A DNA stretch of 64,000 nt from contig NZ_JBKBHM010000003.1 in NCBI RefSeq assembly GCF_046297615.1, positions 248,001 to 312,000 on the forward strand, read 5' to 3'. This stretch comes from Limnobacter sp046297615 (GTDB taxonomy: Bacteria > Pseudomonadota > Gammaproteobacteria > Burkholderiales > Burkholderiaceae_B). How positions within the stretch are numbered: the first letter of the stretch is position 1; every line of letters begins with the position of its first letter. The notes under the pieces are model-generated. The model was not told where the DNA came from. It was given only the letters and a program-made list of their open reading frames with translations, and searched no databases. The position numbers were made by a program, and so were the translations under genes. Shown here in pieces: positions 1 through 9,700 of this stretch.

Positions 1-57
1 CAGCACCAGCGAGTAACGCTCTAAGGGGGACAGGGGGCGAACATAACGGCGACTCAT
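1..57 (-). CDS. Partial CDS, possible condensation/acyltransferase-type protein
   Basis: Only the first 19 codons are inside the window; the gene continues past base 1. Its ATG (55-57, read on the minus strand) overlaps the TGA of the hydrolase gene as ATGA, so it is almost certainly translated with it. The visible residues read MSRRYVRPLSPLERYSLVL. The 'RPLSPLE' start resembles the N-termini of condensation-domain and wax-ester-synthase-type acyltransferases, which would fit a lipid/polyketide locus, but 19 residues are too few to decide. Function is a guess; the presence of a gene start is better supported. Confidence 0.5.
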   Translation of the reverse strand, partial: MSRRYVRPLSPLERYSLVL

Positions 58-872
58 GGAAGGACACTCTCCGGTGTGTGATCAGTCTGGAATTCAAGCA
101 AGGACAGCAACAAGGTACGCAAGGATTGCGGTGCCTCGCTGGGGATGTAATGGCCGCACTCCAGCCAATGCAGGCGGCTTTGGGGGAACAGGGTGTTCAA
201 GGTTTCGCCCACGGGTGCGCAAGGCGAATCTTTGCCGTAAATCAGTTCCACCGGGCACTCGAGGGTACGCATGGCGGCTTCGGGTTCCGCCGCCATGCCG
301 GTCACGTCCTGCAACAAGCTGGTGGAAAACAGCAGGTGAGTCAATCGCCGGGTCAATTTGTCCAAGCGGCGGCCAGTCAAGGTGCCGATCATCGCAGGGG
401 CACCGGCCAGCCAAAGGCGCAACGCTTCGGGGCTGGTGACCTGTTCCAGGCTTGGGCGAACCCATTCACAGGCAGGCATGGGGGCGTCCACCAGCACCAG
501 TCGGCCCACGCGTTGCGGATAACGCAGGGCAAAGCGCAAAGCGATCAGCGCCCCAAGGCTGTGACCGATCAAGTCCACCTGCTCCGAGGGGCCAGCGCTC
601 GCGTTGATGACGGTCAACAGGTCATCGGCCTGGGTATTGAGGTCGTAGCCTTGGGCGGGGGCATCGCTGTCACCGTGGCCGCGCAAATCGTAGAGGGTGA
701 CCGAACGGTCACGGGCAAGGTCCAGCGCCGCCACGGAATACCACGTGGAAATGTTGCCAGTCAGCAGGCCATGCAGAAACACGCAAGGGCGCTGCCTTGA
801 ATCGCCCGCATCAGGCCCCAGCTTCAGAGCTGACAGCGCCACGTGGTCGTGATGAATGGTGCACATGTCCAT
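54..872 (-). CDS. Alpha/beta-fold hydrolase of the lipid/polyketide locus
   Basis: This 272-residue protein has the alpha/beta-hydrolase layout: an oxyanion HG motif in VFLHGLLTG, a strand with YDLRGHGDSD, the nucleophile elbow GHSLGA (Ser nucleophile), and near the C-terminus the acid/His pair in IYGKD and ECGHYIPSEAP. The family includes esterases and thioesterase-like enzymes. In this locus, release or hydrolysis of the acyl chain is an inference from position. The start at 872 is chosen because GGAG lies a few bases upstream and the hydrolase homology begins there; the open frame runs further upstream but is not coding-like. It follows the glycosyltransferase gene by 10 bases and overlaps the next gene by 4. 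Confidence 0.85.
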   Translation of the reverse strand: MDMCTIHHDHVALSALKLGPDAGDSRQRPCVFLHGLLTGNISTWYSVAALDLARDRSVTLYDLRGHGDSDAPAQGYDLNTQADDLLTVINASAGPSEQVDLIGHSLGALIALRFALRYPQRVGRLVLVDAPMPACEWVRPSLEQVTSPEALRLWLAGAPAMIGTLTGRRLDKLTRRLTHLLFSTSLLQDVTGMAAEPEAAMRTLECPVELIYGKDSPCAPVGETLNTLFPQSRLHWLECGHYIPSEAPQSLRTLLLSLLEFQTDHTPESVLP

Positions 873-882
873 GAACGTCTCC

Positions 883-2046
883 TCACACAGGGGCGGTTTG
901 ACACAAACCCAGAATGCTTCGGGCGGCACCGGCCGCTCCAGGGCTGTTTCGGAAATGGGTGGCCAGGTTGGCGGCCGACTGACGCAGGGCCGGGTCATCC
1001 AGCAAAGTCTTGAGTGTCTGAACCGCCGTGTTGACGGTGACCTTGCCGTATCGAATGGACACGCCTGCACCGGCTTGAACCACTTGGCGGGCCACCACGG
1101 GTTGGTCGTCACGAATCGGGGCCACGCCCAAGGGCAGCCCGTGGGACAGCGCTTCGCACACGGTGTTGTGGCCTGCGTGGCACACCACCGCATGCAGGTG
1201 CGGCAGAAGGTCCACCTGCGGGACGAAATCGCGCACCAACACATTGGGCGGTGCCATGGCCTGAAGCGAACTCGGTGCCACCATCACGGCTTGTACGTCG
1301 GGCAACCGGGCCATGGCCTGAAGGAAAACCTCGAAGAACCGGGTATCACGGTCGCGGCTGACGGTGCCCAAACTGATGAGCACTTTGCGCGTGTCAGGCT
1401 TCAAAAAGGACCAGGGAAAATCCACCTGCCGACGCCCTTCCCCTTGAGTCGGCCCCACAAATTCATAAGGGGCGTCCAAACAGTCCTGCAACTCGCCCAT
1501 CAGGCTTTGGTGGGAAAACACCACCACGCGGTGGGGCGAGAGGTCGGGGCGTTCCACATGGCGATCGGCTTGCAGAAACTCACGCTGCAACACGGCGTAT
1601 TGGGAAGCCACCCATTGGTCCATGGTGTCGGACAGTTTCAGGATGGATGCAGTGGTGGTCACCAGCGTGACCCAGGGCAAGCCCAATGCACGGGCCACCA
1701 GTGCACCCGCAGGCATTTGGTGGTCCACCACCATCACATCCGGGGCAAAGGCACGGGCGTGGCCCATCAACTGCGGCGTGCACGCGCGGGCCATGGGCAC
1801 GGTGTAGTCTTCAAAAAACACGCGCACGCTTTCCAGGCCACGCACCTGTGAGGCGTCAATGCCATTCACAGGGTCGTTCACACCGATGTCCAGCACTTGC
1901 ATGCCGTCGGGAATGCGTTCACCGATGCGCTCGGCATGCACCGCCCAAGCCACCTCATGGCCCTGCGCTGCCAACTGGCGCGCAACGGCGAGCGCCGGGT
2001 TCAGGTGCCCAACCAGTGGCGGAACGGTGAACAGGATGCGTGCCAT
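883..2046 (-). CDS. Family 1 (UGT/MGT-type) glycosyltransferase
   Basis: The 387-residue protein has a GT-B fold pattern. The N-terminal acceptor domain starts with MARILFTVPPLVGHLNPALA, typical of macrolide and sterol glucosyltransferases. The C-terminal donor domain carries VLISLGTV and the GT1 signature HAGHNTVCEALSHGLPL followed by DDQ, where UDP- or dTDP-sugar binds. These enzymes move a sugar onto a small lipophilic acceptor. Its place 3 bases after the ACP gene and in line with two giant synthases suggests that it glycosylates their product, giving a glycolipid or glycosylated polyketide. Sugar and acceptor cannot be read from sequence. Confidence 0.87.
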   Translation of the reverse strand: MARILFTVPPLVGHLNPALAVARQLAAQGHEVAWAVHAERIGERIPDGMQVLDIGVNDPVNGIDASQVRGLESVRVFFEDYTVPMARACTPQLMGHARAFAPDVMVVDHQMPAGALVARALGLPWVTLVTTTASILKLSDTMDQWVASQYAVLQREFLQADRHVERPDLSPHRVVVFSHQSLMGELQDCLDAPYEFVGPTQGEGRRQVDFPWSFLKPDTRKVLISLGTVSRDRDTRFFEVFLQAMARLPDVQAVMVAPSSLQAMAPPNVLVRDFVPQVDLLPHLHAVVCHAGHNTVCEALSHGLPLGVAPIRDDQPVVARQVVQAGAGVSIRYGKVTVNTAVQTLKTLLDDPALRQSAANLATHFRNSPGAAGAARSILGLCQTAPV

Positions 2047-2049
2047 GGC

Positions 2050-2331
2050 TTAAGCCTTCACGTGCGAGGCAATGTAGTCCACCAAAGTGCCCACATTCAG
2101 GCCGATCAGTTCATTGATGGTTTTGCCCGACAGCCACGCTGCAATGTTCAAGCCCTGCCCATAGTGCTGCTGAATGGCGTTCGCGATTTTCACAAACTCG
2201 ATGCTTTCGATTTCAAGGTCTTCATTGAACTGGGTGTCCATGCCGATCTCGTAATCCAGAATCCAGTCTTCGTTGATGGTGGTGCGAATCTTGTCGATCA
2301 CCAGTGCCAGAATGTCGTCGTGTTGAGTCAT
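2050..2331 (-). CDS. Stand-alone acyl carrier protein
   Basis: This small acidic protein of about 93 residues has the four-helix ACP pattern with the phosphopantetheine site in EDLEIESIEF (Ser in ESI, against the usual DSL). It would carry acyl chains for the adjacent synthases and be activated by the transferase fused to the upstream synthase. Two starts are possible: ATG at 2331 has AGGA about 10 bases upstream, while ATG at 2355 overlaps the TGA of the synthase gene as ATGA and adds eight residues. I prefer 2331 for its ribosome binding site; coupled translation from 2355 is a fair alternative. Confidence 0.85.
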   Translation of the reverse strand: MTQHDDILALVIDKIRTTINEDWILDYEIGMDTQFNEDLEIESIEFVKIANAIQQHYGQGLNIAAWLSGKTINELIGLNVGTLVDYIASHVKA

Positions 2332-2351
2332 GGTGTGGGGTTCCTGAAAAT

Positions 2352-5300
2352 TCATAGCGGGGTGACGCCCTTGGGCAGCGTCCAACCCAGCACGTGTTGG
2401 GGCATGCGGTGGGTGATCACCCACACATCCGCGATTCTGAAAAAATCGTCAATGCGTTCTTCAATGCGGTACTCGAGCAGGTGCGCCCCCAAGCCGGTGC
2501 TGCGCAGTTTGGAATAGGCCTCCTTGGCCACCCAGGCACGCAGATAGGTCAGCGCCCGGTCCTCTGCACCCGTGGCCAGCAGCAACTCATTCTCTTCGGT
2601 GCTGAAGGCCAGGTTGATGGTGCTTTCCGACCAATCAGCAATTCGCTCAATGTCGATGCCCACCGGTTCGGTGTCGGCAATGGCCACGGCGTATTGGTCT
2701 TTGTGGCTGATGGATATCTTCAGATTGACCGGCACGGTGTTGGTGACATTGGGATGCACCACGGGTTGTCCGCTTTCCTCCGAATAAATGCACATTTCCT
2801 GCGGGTACACACTTTCAACCCCTTGCGAGCGCAAGAGAAAAGCCACCGCGTCCTTGGCGGCCACGCGGCCAGCCAGCCAATGGCGCTTCTTGCGGGGCGG
2901 CACGGCTTGGTACAACTGCTGTTCGATGGTGCTGAGGTAACGGCGGGACATGTAATCGCGAAGGATGGCGGTGTCGTACCGGTCTTCAAACAGCGCGATG
3001 TTGGGTGGCAATTCCACGGATACGCCCTGCCGGTCCAATAAACGCGAAGCTTCCCAAAAATGTTTGTCCATCTGGTAGCGGCGGGTTTTCCAGCCCTGAA
3101 TGGAGATGCGCAAGCGGCCTTCCATGTCGAAGAGCACGTGGTCTGTTTCGCATTCCAGTTCACTCAAGGCGCGAATGCGCACGCGGGCATTGAGCAACTC
3201 GCCGGGCACGGGGTCGGGCCCGTGGAAGGTAATCTGGTTCACGCCGATGGGCATGGCCAGACAGTTCTCAGGCTGTTCCATGACCCAGTAACCCGCCAGT
3301 TGGCCCATGTTGTCCAGCAGGGAGCCCTGCCCGTCGGGCACACGCAGCACACCGTCGATGCCGTTGTCGCCAATGGCTTTGATGGTGTGCACACCTTGGT
3401 AGGCGGGGCCGTGGAACATCCAGCGCTGGCTGTACAACTCCTCGGCAGTGACTGCGGACGGCCGGGGGTTCTGAAGCGGCTCCACATCCTGCACGGGCGC
3501 AGCCCAGTCCGGCGCAATCTCAACCACCGCCCTGAAGTAGTCGCGGATTTCAACCGCCACTTCCTGTTCGGACAGCATGTCCATCTGCATGTCCACCGTC
3601 ACTGGGTGGCTGACCACCAGCCAGTTGAAAGCCTGAATGCGTTTGACACGAATGGCTTTGTGGCCCGGCGCCAACTGGGCCAGTTCCTGGGCCACCAAGT
3701 CACGCACCATCAGCACTTCCATGGTCATGGGCACAACCGGGTGACGGTCTTCGACAATGGGCCAACCCTCGCGTTGCGGGTACAGCTCATGGTCACGCAC
3801 CCAAGGAATGCTGGAATTCAAGTCGAGCAAGCGGCTGACTGTGTGTGACAGGCGCATGGGGGCTGCCGCGCGTGCAGGGGCCAGAACCGGGTGGGCTGCA
3901 CTGCCCGGCGCAATTGCCTTGCCCTGTCGGGCCTGTTGCCACAAGGCCAACACTTCGCGGCTGGTGGTGTTGATGGTTTTCAAGGTGTGGTGCAGGTGCT
4001 GGCCCACCTCATCGTCAAGGGCAGGAAGCGCCCAGGTTTCAGGCTCATCGAATGCGCCAGAACGCGATGGCGCATTCAAAGTCAGCCCCTGCACGCGAAT
4101 CTGTGGAACGCCCAGCTTGAGGCGAACACCCTGCCCTGACTCCACAGGCTTCTTGGCCACTTTGAAATCGGGCAACAGGCGGTCTGAGAAATCCAGGCCC
4201 TCGACCCACAGCGCGGCACACAGGTGTTGAAGTTGCAACAGGCCATAGCGGCTGTCGTGGCTGCTGTACAGGGCGGAATGGGGCTGTTTACCCAGCGTGT
4301 CGGCAATGAAGCCGGGCAATGAACCATAGCCCACCTGCACAAACACGCGCACACCGGCGTCATACATGTTCTGGATGGTTTCGCGAAAGCGCACGGCTTT
4401 CACGAGGTGCTCAAGGGCCAGGTCTTTCCGGGCTTTCTCTGAATCAGGGAAAGGCTGTGCTGTGGTGGCCGACCACACTGGGTAAGGCGTGTCGCGCAGG
4501 GCCACCGAACCGAAGAAACGCTTGTACCAACCCAAGTGGTTCTGAAACAGGTGTGAATGAAAGCCCGACACAATCGGCAACACCTGATGAAAAATATTCA
4601 GTTGCGCCAAGCGCTGTGAGACGACCGCCAGGCTGGATTCACGGCCACAGGCGATCACTTGGTTGGGGCAGTTGTCGTGCGACAAATCGACATCGGGCAG
4701 GTCAGCAAACTGGGCCTTCAAGGTGGCAACATCGCAGGAGGCCGCGAGAAACCGCACATCCGGGAATTCGAAATCGTCGAAGTTCAGGGAGGCATTGGTC
4801 ATGTCCGACACGGACTGGTCCATCATGCCCGAGGTGAGCATGGCACTCCACTCGCCAATGCTGTGGCCTGCATAGGCGTCGGGCAGAATCCGCAATTCGG
4901 ACAGGCGGTCGAACAGGTAGCGGTTAAAACCCAGCAAGCCGAGCACCACGGGCAACAGGTTGCTGCTGGGGTCCTGCGGGTGGCAATAGTCAGGCAAGGG
5001 TTTGCCAAAGAAGGCTTCGAAGTCTTCTGTACGCGGGTTGAACTGGCTGTCTACGCCGGGGAATACAAAGGCCACTTTGCCGCCGGTGCCGATGTGCCCG
5101 CTGGGCATGAACCAGACATTCTGCCGCCCCATCCAGGCTTTGCCCGAGGCAATGGCTTTTCGGGCTGTGGCAATTTTTTTGTCGTCCGGGTCGAGAATGG
5201 CCAAACGGCAAGGCCCGGCCAGTCGGCCCACTCGGCCAGTGCTGACGAATTGGTCCAATTGTTCCAGCAAGGCCTGGGGATTGGCCGCAGCCAAACGAAG

Positions 5301-6728
5301 CACAGGCTTGAGAAAGTCGGATTGTTCCACATGGCGGCCTGCACCAGTGCCCCGCAACACCACGTGCCCATTGATACCCCCGAAACCGAAGGCATTGATG
5401 GCGGCCAAACGGGTGTTGGCGGGCGTGTTCCAGGCCTGGGCTTTGGGCAGCACCTGAAAACCAGTACCCAACAATTTGGGGTGGGGCGTTGCGCAATTCA
5501 AACTGGGCGGCAGCACACCGTGGTACACCGACAGCGCAACCTTGATGAGAGAGGCCATGCCGGATGCAGGCATGGCATGGCCGATCATGGATTTGACGGA
5601 ACCAATCACTGGCTTGGCCGTGGCCTGTGCTTTGGTCTGGACGGGTTCGAAAAACCGGGACACGGTTTCCAGTTCCACCTCATCACCTGCAGGGGTACCG
5701 GTGCCATGGGCTTCAAGCAAGCCGATGCGCTCGCGGCCCAGTTCCACCGAGGCCCAAGCCCGTTCCATCGCCAACAATTGGCCACTGGTGGACGGGGCCA
5801 CCAAACTGCTGGAGCGGCCATCGCTGGAGGAACCCACGCCTTCGATGACGGCGTAGATTCGGTCCTGGTCGTTCAGTGCATCGTCAAAGCGTTTCAGCAC
5901 CACCATACCGATGCCTTCACCGGCGAGAATGCCATCGGCTTCCTGCGACAGTGGGCTGCTTTTACCGGTGCGTGACATGGCCCCCAATTGGCAAAACGTC
6001 GCCCAGAAGGTGAGGTCGTGTGACAGATGCACACCACCCACCAACATGAGGTCAGCCTGTTTGGTGGACAGCAGGCTGCAGGCCTGTTCCACCGCCAACA
6101 GGGAACTGGCACAGGCCGCATCCACGGTGTAGGCGGGGCCATGCAAATCCAGGCGGTTGGCCAGGCGCGAGGCCGTGAAATTGGGAATCAAACCCGAAGC
6201 CACATCCGGGCCGTAGGGGCTCAATTGGGCCATCAGGCCATCACGCACTTTTTGCAGCTCAGCCGGGTCCAGCCCAGGCAAGAGGTCGCGGATGGTTTGC
6301 ACAATCTGCGGCACCACCCGCACATGCTGTTCAAGGCGTATGACGCCTGCACTCACGTAGTTGCCCTTGGCCACAATTACCCCGGTTTTGTCGCGGGGAA
6401 AATCGCGGTCCAGGTAGCCGGCATCGCCCAGCGCAAGCTGACCGATTTTCAAGGCCAACAGTTGATCGGGCTCGGCACTGTCCACGGTTTTGGGCATCAC
6501 ACCAAAGGGCAGCGGGTCGAACTCGGCATGGTGGTCTACAAAGCCACCGACCTTGCAATAGAACTTGTCCACCTCGGTGGACTGGGGGTCGTAATGCGAA
6601 GGGTCCCACCGCTCGGGGGGCACCTCGGAAATGGCGCTCACCCCTTCGCAGATGTTCTTCCAGTAGGTCTGCAAGTCCTTGGCACCCGGGAACACGCAGG
6701 CCATGCCGATGATGGCAATTTTCTCCAT
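2352..6728 (-). CDS. Type I PKS/PUFA-like synthase: KS-AT-DH-PPTase
   Basis: A 1458-residue multidomain enzyme. KS is about residues 1-460 with active-site Cys206 (DAACASS), His341 (EAHGTGT) and His384 (IGHAMPAS). AT is about 550-830 with Ser623 (GHSIGEW) and His724 (GFHSH). The dehydratase double hot-dog is about 960-1210 with His980 (RDHELYP) and Asp1139 (LLDNMGQ). A Sfp-type phosphopantetheinyl transferase is about 1275-1440 (GIDIE; WVAKEAYSK). It condenses and dehydrates chains and can activate its own ACPs. No ACP or KR is present, so it must work with the upstream synthase, whose stop is 3 bases away. The set resembles PfaC plus PfaE or heterocyst-glycolipid synthases. Product unknown. 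Confidence 0.92.
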   Translation of the reverse strand: MEKIAIIGMACVFPGAKDLQTYWKNICEGVSAISEVPPERWDPSHYDPQSTEVDKFYCKVGGFVDHHAEFDPLPFGVMPKTVDSAEPDQLLALKIGQLALGDAGYLDRDFPRDKTGVIVAKGNYVSAGVIRLEQHVRVVPQIVQTIRDLLPGLDPAELQKVRDGLMAQLSPYGPDVASGLIPNFTASRLANRLDLHGPAYTVDAACASSLLAVEQACSLLSTKQADLMLVGGVHLSHDLTFWATFCQLGAMSRTGKSSPLSQEADGILAGEGIGMVVLKRFDDALNDQDRIYAVIEGVGSSSDGRSSSLVAPSTSGQLLAMERAWASVELGRERIGLLEAHGTGTPAGDEVELETVSRFFEPVQTKAQATAKPVIGSVKSMIGHAMPASGMASLIKVALSVYHGVLPPSLNCATPHPKLLGTGFQVLPKAQAWNTPANTRLAAINAFGFGGINGHVVLRGTGAGRHVEQSDFLKPVLRLAAANPQALLEQLDQFVSTGRVGRLAGPCRLAILDPDDKKIATARKAIASGKAWMGRQNVWFMPSGHIGTGGKVAFVFPGVDSQFNPRTEDFEAFFGKPLPDYCHPQDPSSNLLPVVLGLLGFNRYLFDRLSELRILPDAYAGHSIGEWSAMLTSGMMDQSVSDMTNASLNFDDFEFPDVRFLAASCDVATLKAQFADLPDVDLSHDNCPNQVIACGRESSLAVVSQRLAQLNIFHQVLPIVSGFHSHLFQNHLGWYKRFFGSVALRDTPYPVWSATTAQPFPDSEKARKDLALEHLVKAVRFRETIQNMYDAGVRVFVQVGYGSLPGFIADTLGKQPHSALYSSHDSRYGLLQLQHLCAALWVEGLDFSDRLLPDFKVAKKPVESGQGVRLKLGVPQIRVQGLTLNAPSRSGAFDEPETWALPALDDEVGQHLHHTLKTINTTSREVLALWQQARQGKAIAPGSAAHPVLAPARAAAPMRLSHTVSRLLDLNSSIPWVRDHELYPQREGWPIVEDRHPVVPMTMEVLMVRDLVAQELAQLAPGHKAIRVKRIQAFNWLVVSHPVTVDMQMDMLSEQEVAVEIRDYFRAVVEIAPDWAAPVQDVEPLQNPRPSAVTAEELYSQRWMFHGPAYQGVHTIKAIGDNGIDGVLRVPDGQGSLLDNMGQLAGYWVMEQPENCLAMPIGVNQITFHGPDPVPGELLNARVRIRALSELECETDHVLFDMEGRLRISIQGWKTRRYQMDKHFWEASRLLDRQGVSVELPPNIALFEDRYDTAILRDYMSRRYLSTIEQQLYQAVPPRKKRHWLAGRVAAKDAVAFLLRSQGVESVYPQEMCIYSEESGQPVVHPNVTNTVPVNLKISISHKDQYAVAIADTEPVGIDIERIADWSESTINLAFSTEENELLLATGAEDRALTYLRAWVAKEAYSKLRSTGLGAHLLEYRIEERIDDFFRIADVWVITHRMPQHVLGWTLPKGVTPL

Positions 6729-6731
6729 GCC

Positions 6732-9700
6732 TTATGCCCCGGTGAACGCCGCAGTCCCGATGAAACTTTCCGGCTTGCCGGACATGAGCACCACTTGGGC
6801 TTCAAGCACCGGGCTGGCCAACTCGTCGAGCAAGGCTGCCACACCACCCACCTTGGGCACCAAGCCAATGTTTTTGCTGGCGTATTCCTTGCGCAGTGAT
6901 TCATTGACCATGCCCGTGTCAGCCCATGGGCCCCAATTCACAGACAACACGCGGCCTGCGATGTCGGCTTGCCAAGCGCGGGCCAACTTGTCCAGCGCGT
7001 CGTTGGCGCTGGCATAGTCCACCTGCCCACGGTTGCCGAAGGCACTGGCCACGCTGGAGAAGAACACCACAAAACCCACGTCGTCGCGAATGGCTTTGCG
7101 CAGGGTGTTGGCCGCAATCACCTTGGTGTTGAACACCCGGGCGAAACTCTCAGACGTTTTGTCCTTGAGCAATTTGTCCTCGATGACGCCTGCGCCATGC
7201 ACCACCCCATCAATGCGGCCATGCTCGGCATACAGTTGTGCAATGAACCCTTCAAGCGCAGGGGCGTCCTGCACGTCCAGTGCGTGATAACGCACGCGGC
7301 CACCAGCGGCTTCAATGGTCTCAATGGTTTTGCGGTGCTCACGCTCGGCCAGCAGTCGCTTGACTTCACGCTCCACTTCCGCAGGCTTTTTGCCGGGTGA
7401 ATTCTGCAGCACCAACTGACGCAGGCGCTTGGGGTCAGTTTCATGACGTGTCAGCGCTGATTCGGCACCCACAGGCTCGGCGGACCGGCCCACCAACTCC
7501 AGTGTGCAACGGTGACGGCGTGCCAGTTCCATGGCCACCAAGGCGGTGATGCCCTTGGCGCCGCCAGTGAGCAGCACCACACTTTGTTCGTTCAGCGCGA
7601 GGCCTTTGAGGGCAGAAAGGTCCAGTGGGCTGGCCACGGCCTCCACGGTGTATCGTACAGCGCCCCGGCGAACCACCTCGTTGTACCGGTCATCGCTTGA
7701 GAATTCCTGAACCACAGACTGCGCCACCTCGGCGGGGAACTGGTCCACATCCACATCCAGCGTGCGCACATTCAGTTGGGGAAATTCACGGGCCAGTGAT
7801 TTGACCAAACCAGCCAGGCCAGCACCCCGCTCGGGTTGGCGCACCAGTTGATGCTCGTCCAGCCCCAAGGCGGTCACCACCAAGAGGTGCGAAGTGCCAT
7901 TCAACACAGCGGTTCGGGCCACTTCGAAGAAGGCCAGCGTGTCGTCCATGCGGGAAGCGGGGTCAATGCCCCACAGGTGGATCAGCGCATCGGTGTGCTC
8001 AAGCGCTTGGTTCAATGCCTCACGTTCGGAACGGAAACAAATGACTCGCGCTTTGGCACCCTGAGCCTTGAGCTGTTCAGCCACCACGGGGGCCACACCC
8101 AGGGAATCGGGAATGAGCACCACGTTTTTGCCTTGAATGTTCAAGCGCGTGGCGGCCTCTTCAATACTGCGGGTGCGCATCACATAGCGCTCGAAGGGAA
8201 TGTCATCGCCAATCGCGTCGTCATTGGCCTGCTCAGCGGGGGCCACGGCCACCGGGGCGCTTGCCGCGTTCGGCGCATGGCTGGCATGACATGCCACCAT
8301 GTCGGCGATGGAGCGGCACTTGGACAGGGCTTCACTCAGCGCACTGCGCTGGGCACTGCCTGCTGCAGCACCCAGGCTGTCCAGCCACTGACCCACAATT
8401 TCAATGCGCTTGATGGAATCAATGGACAGGTCAGCTTCCAGGTCCAGCGTCACGTCCAGCGCCTCAACCGGGTAACCCGTGCAGTTTGCAATGATGTCCA
8501 GCAACAGGCGATCAGCCTGTACCGCTGGGCTGGCTGCGGGCGTAGCTGGTTCAGGTGCAGCCTGAGCCACCGGCGCAGCGGCCGGGGTGGAGGGCAGTAC
8601 CTCATCAAGGAAGTCGATGATTTGGCGCAAGGTGCGCTTCTGCCCCAGCTTGTCCAGTTGGGCGGCGGCATTGGCACCCAGCGCAGTGCGCAGGTTCAGG
8701 GTGTCGGACAGTTCGCCGGTGATTTCAACCCGCTTGATGGAATCAATGGACAGGTCGGCCTCAAGGTCCAAATCCAGGTCCAGCGTTTCAACAGGATAGC
8801 CTGTTCGGTCGCTGACCAGTTGAAGCAACACCTCACGGTTGGACACTGCTGGCATGACGGCTTGGGCACTTGCGGCAACAGGCACCGAAGCAGGTGCAGC
8901 CGTGGGGGCCGACACACGCTGAGCTGCTGGAGCAAACGGCAAAGCTGGGGCAGTCGTAGCCATTGGGGTTGGGTTCACGCCCAAATAACTGACCAGCACA
9001 TCGCGCTGCGCAGTCACCAGTTCACGCATGTTGTTGAGGTAACTGAACACCGCCGAGGTGGGCACATCGGCGTGAGCCGGGGTAGCCTGAACCACGACAG
9101 GCTGACCTGCCGGGCTGGCTGAGCCACCCACACTGACCACCGGGGCGGTGACTGGCGGCACCACTTTCAGGGAACCCGCTTGGCCGGGCACAGCCTTGCC
9201 ACCGTCCACCCACCACACTGAAGCGGGCAGTTTGGGCACTTCGCTCAGGCTCACGGTTTGAGCCCGTCCGTCAAACAGCACGGATGCATCAAAACCTTCC
9301 ATCAGTGTGGCCAGTTGGGCCACGCCTTTGAGGAGGCCCTTGAGGCTGCCCTCGCCCTGATCGATGGCCAGCACAGGTTGTGCGGCATCACCAAGAATTT
9401 TGTTGGCCAAACCGGCCAGCACTTTCTTGGGGCCAATTTCAACGAACAGGTCGGCACCAGCCTGTGCCATGGTGCGCACCTGGTCCACCCAGCGCACCGG
9501 GTTGGAGATTTGCTCTGCCAAAGCCTGGCGAATGTCATCCGGCTGTGAGGGGTACAGCTCAGCGGTCAGGTTGCTGCTGACCGCATGCGTGGGTGCATGC
9601 ACCTCAACGGCTTGCAAGGCGCTCAAAAATGCACCACTGGCGGCTTTCAGTTGCGGGGAGTGGAATGCCGCTGCCGTGGCAATCGGCTTGGCGGCAAGGC

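Noticed and set aside
4659..5975. Long plus-strand open frame opposite the second synthase
   Set aside because: It lies entirely within KS/AT coding sequence on the other strand and shows no domain pattern.
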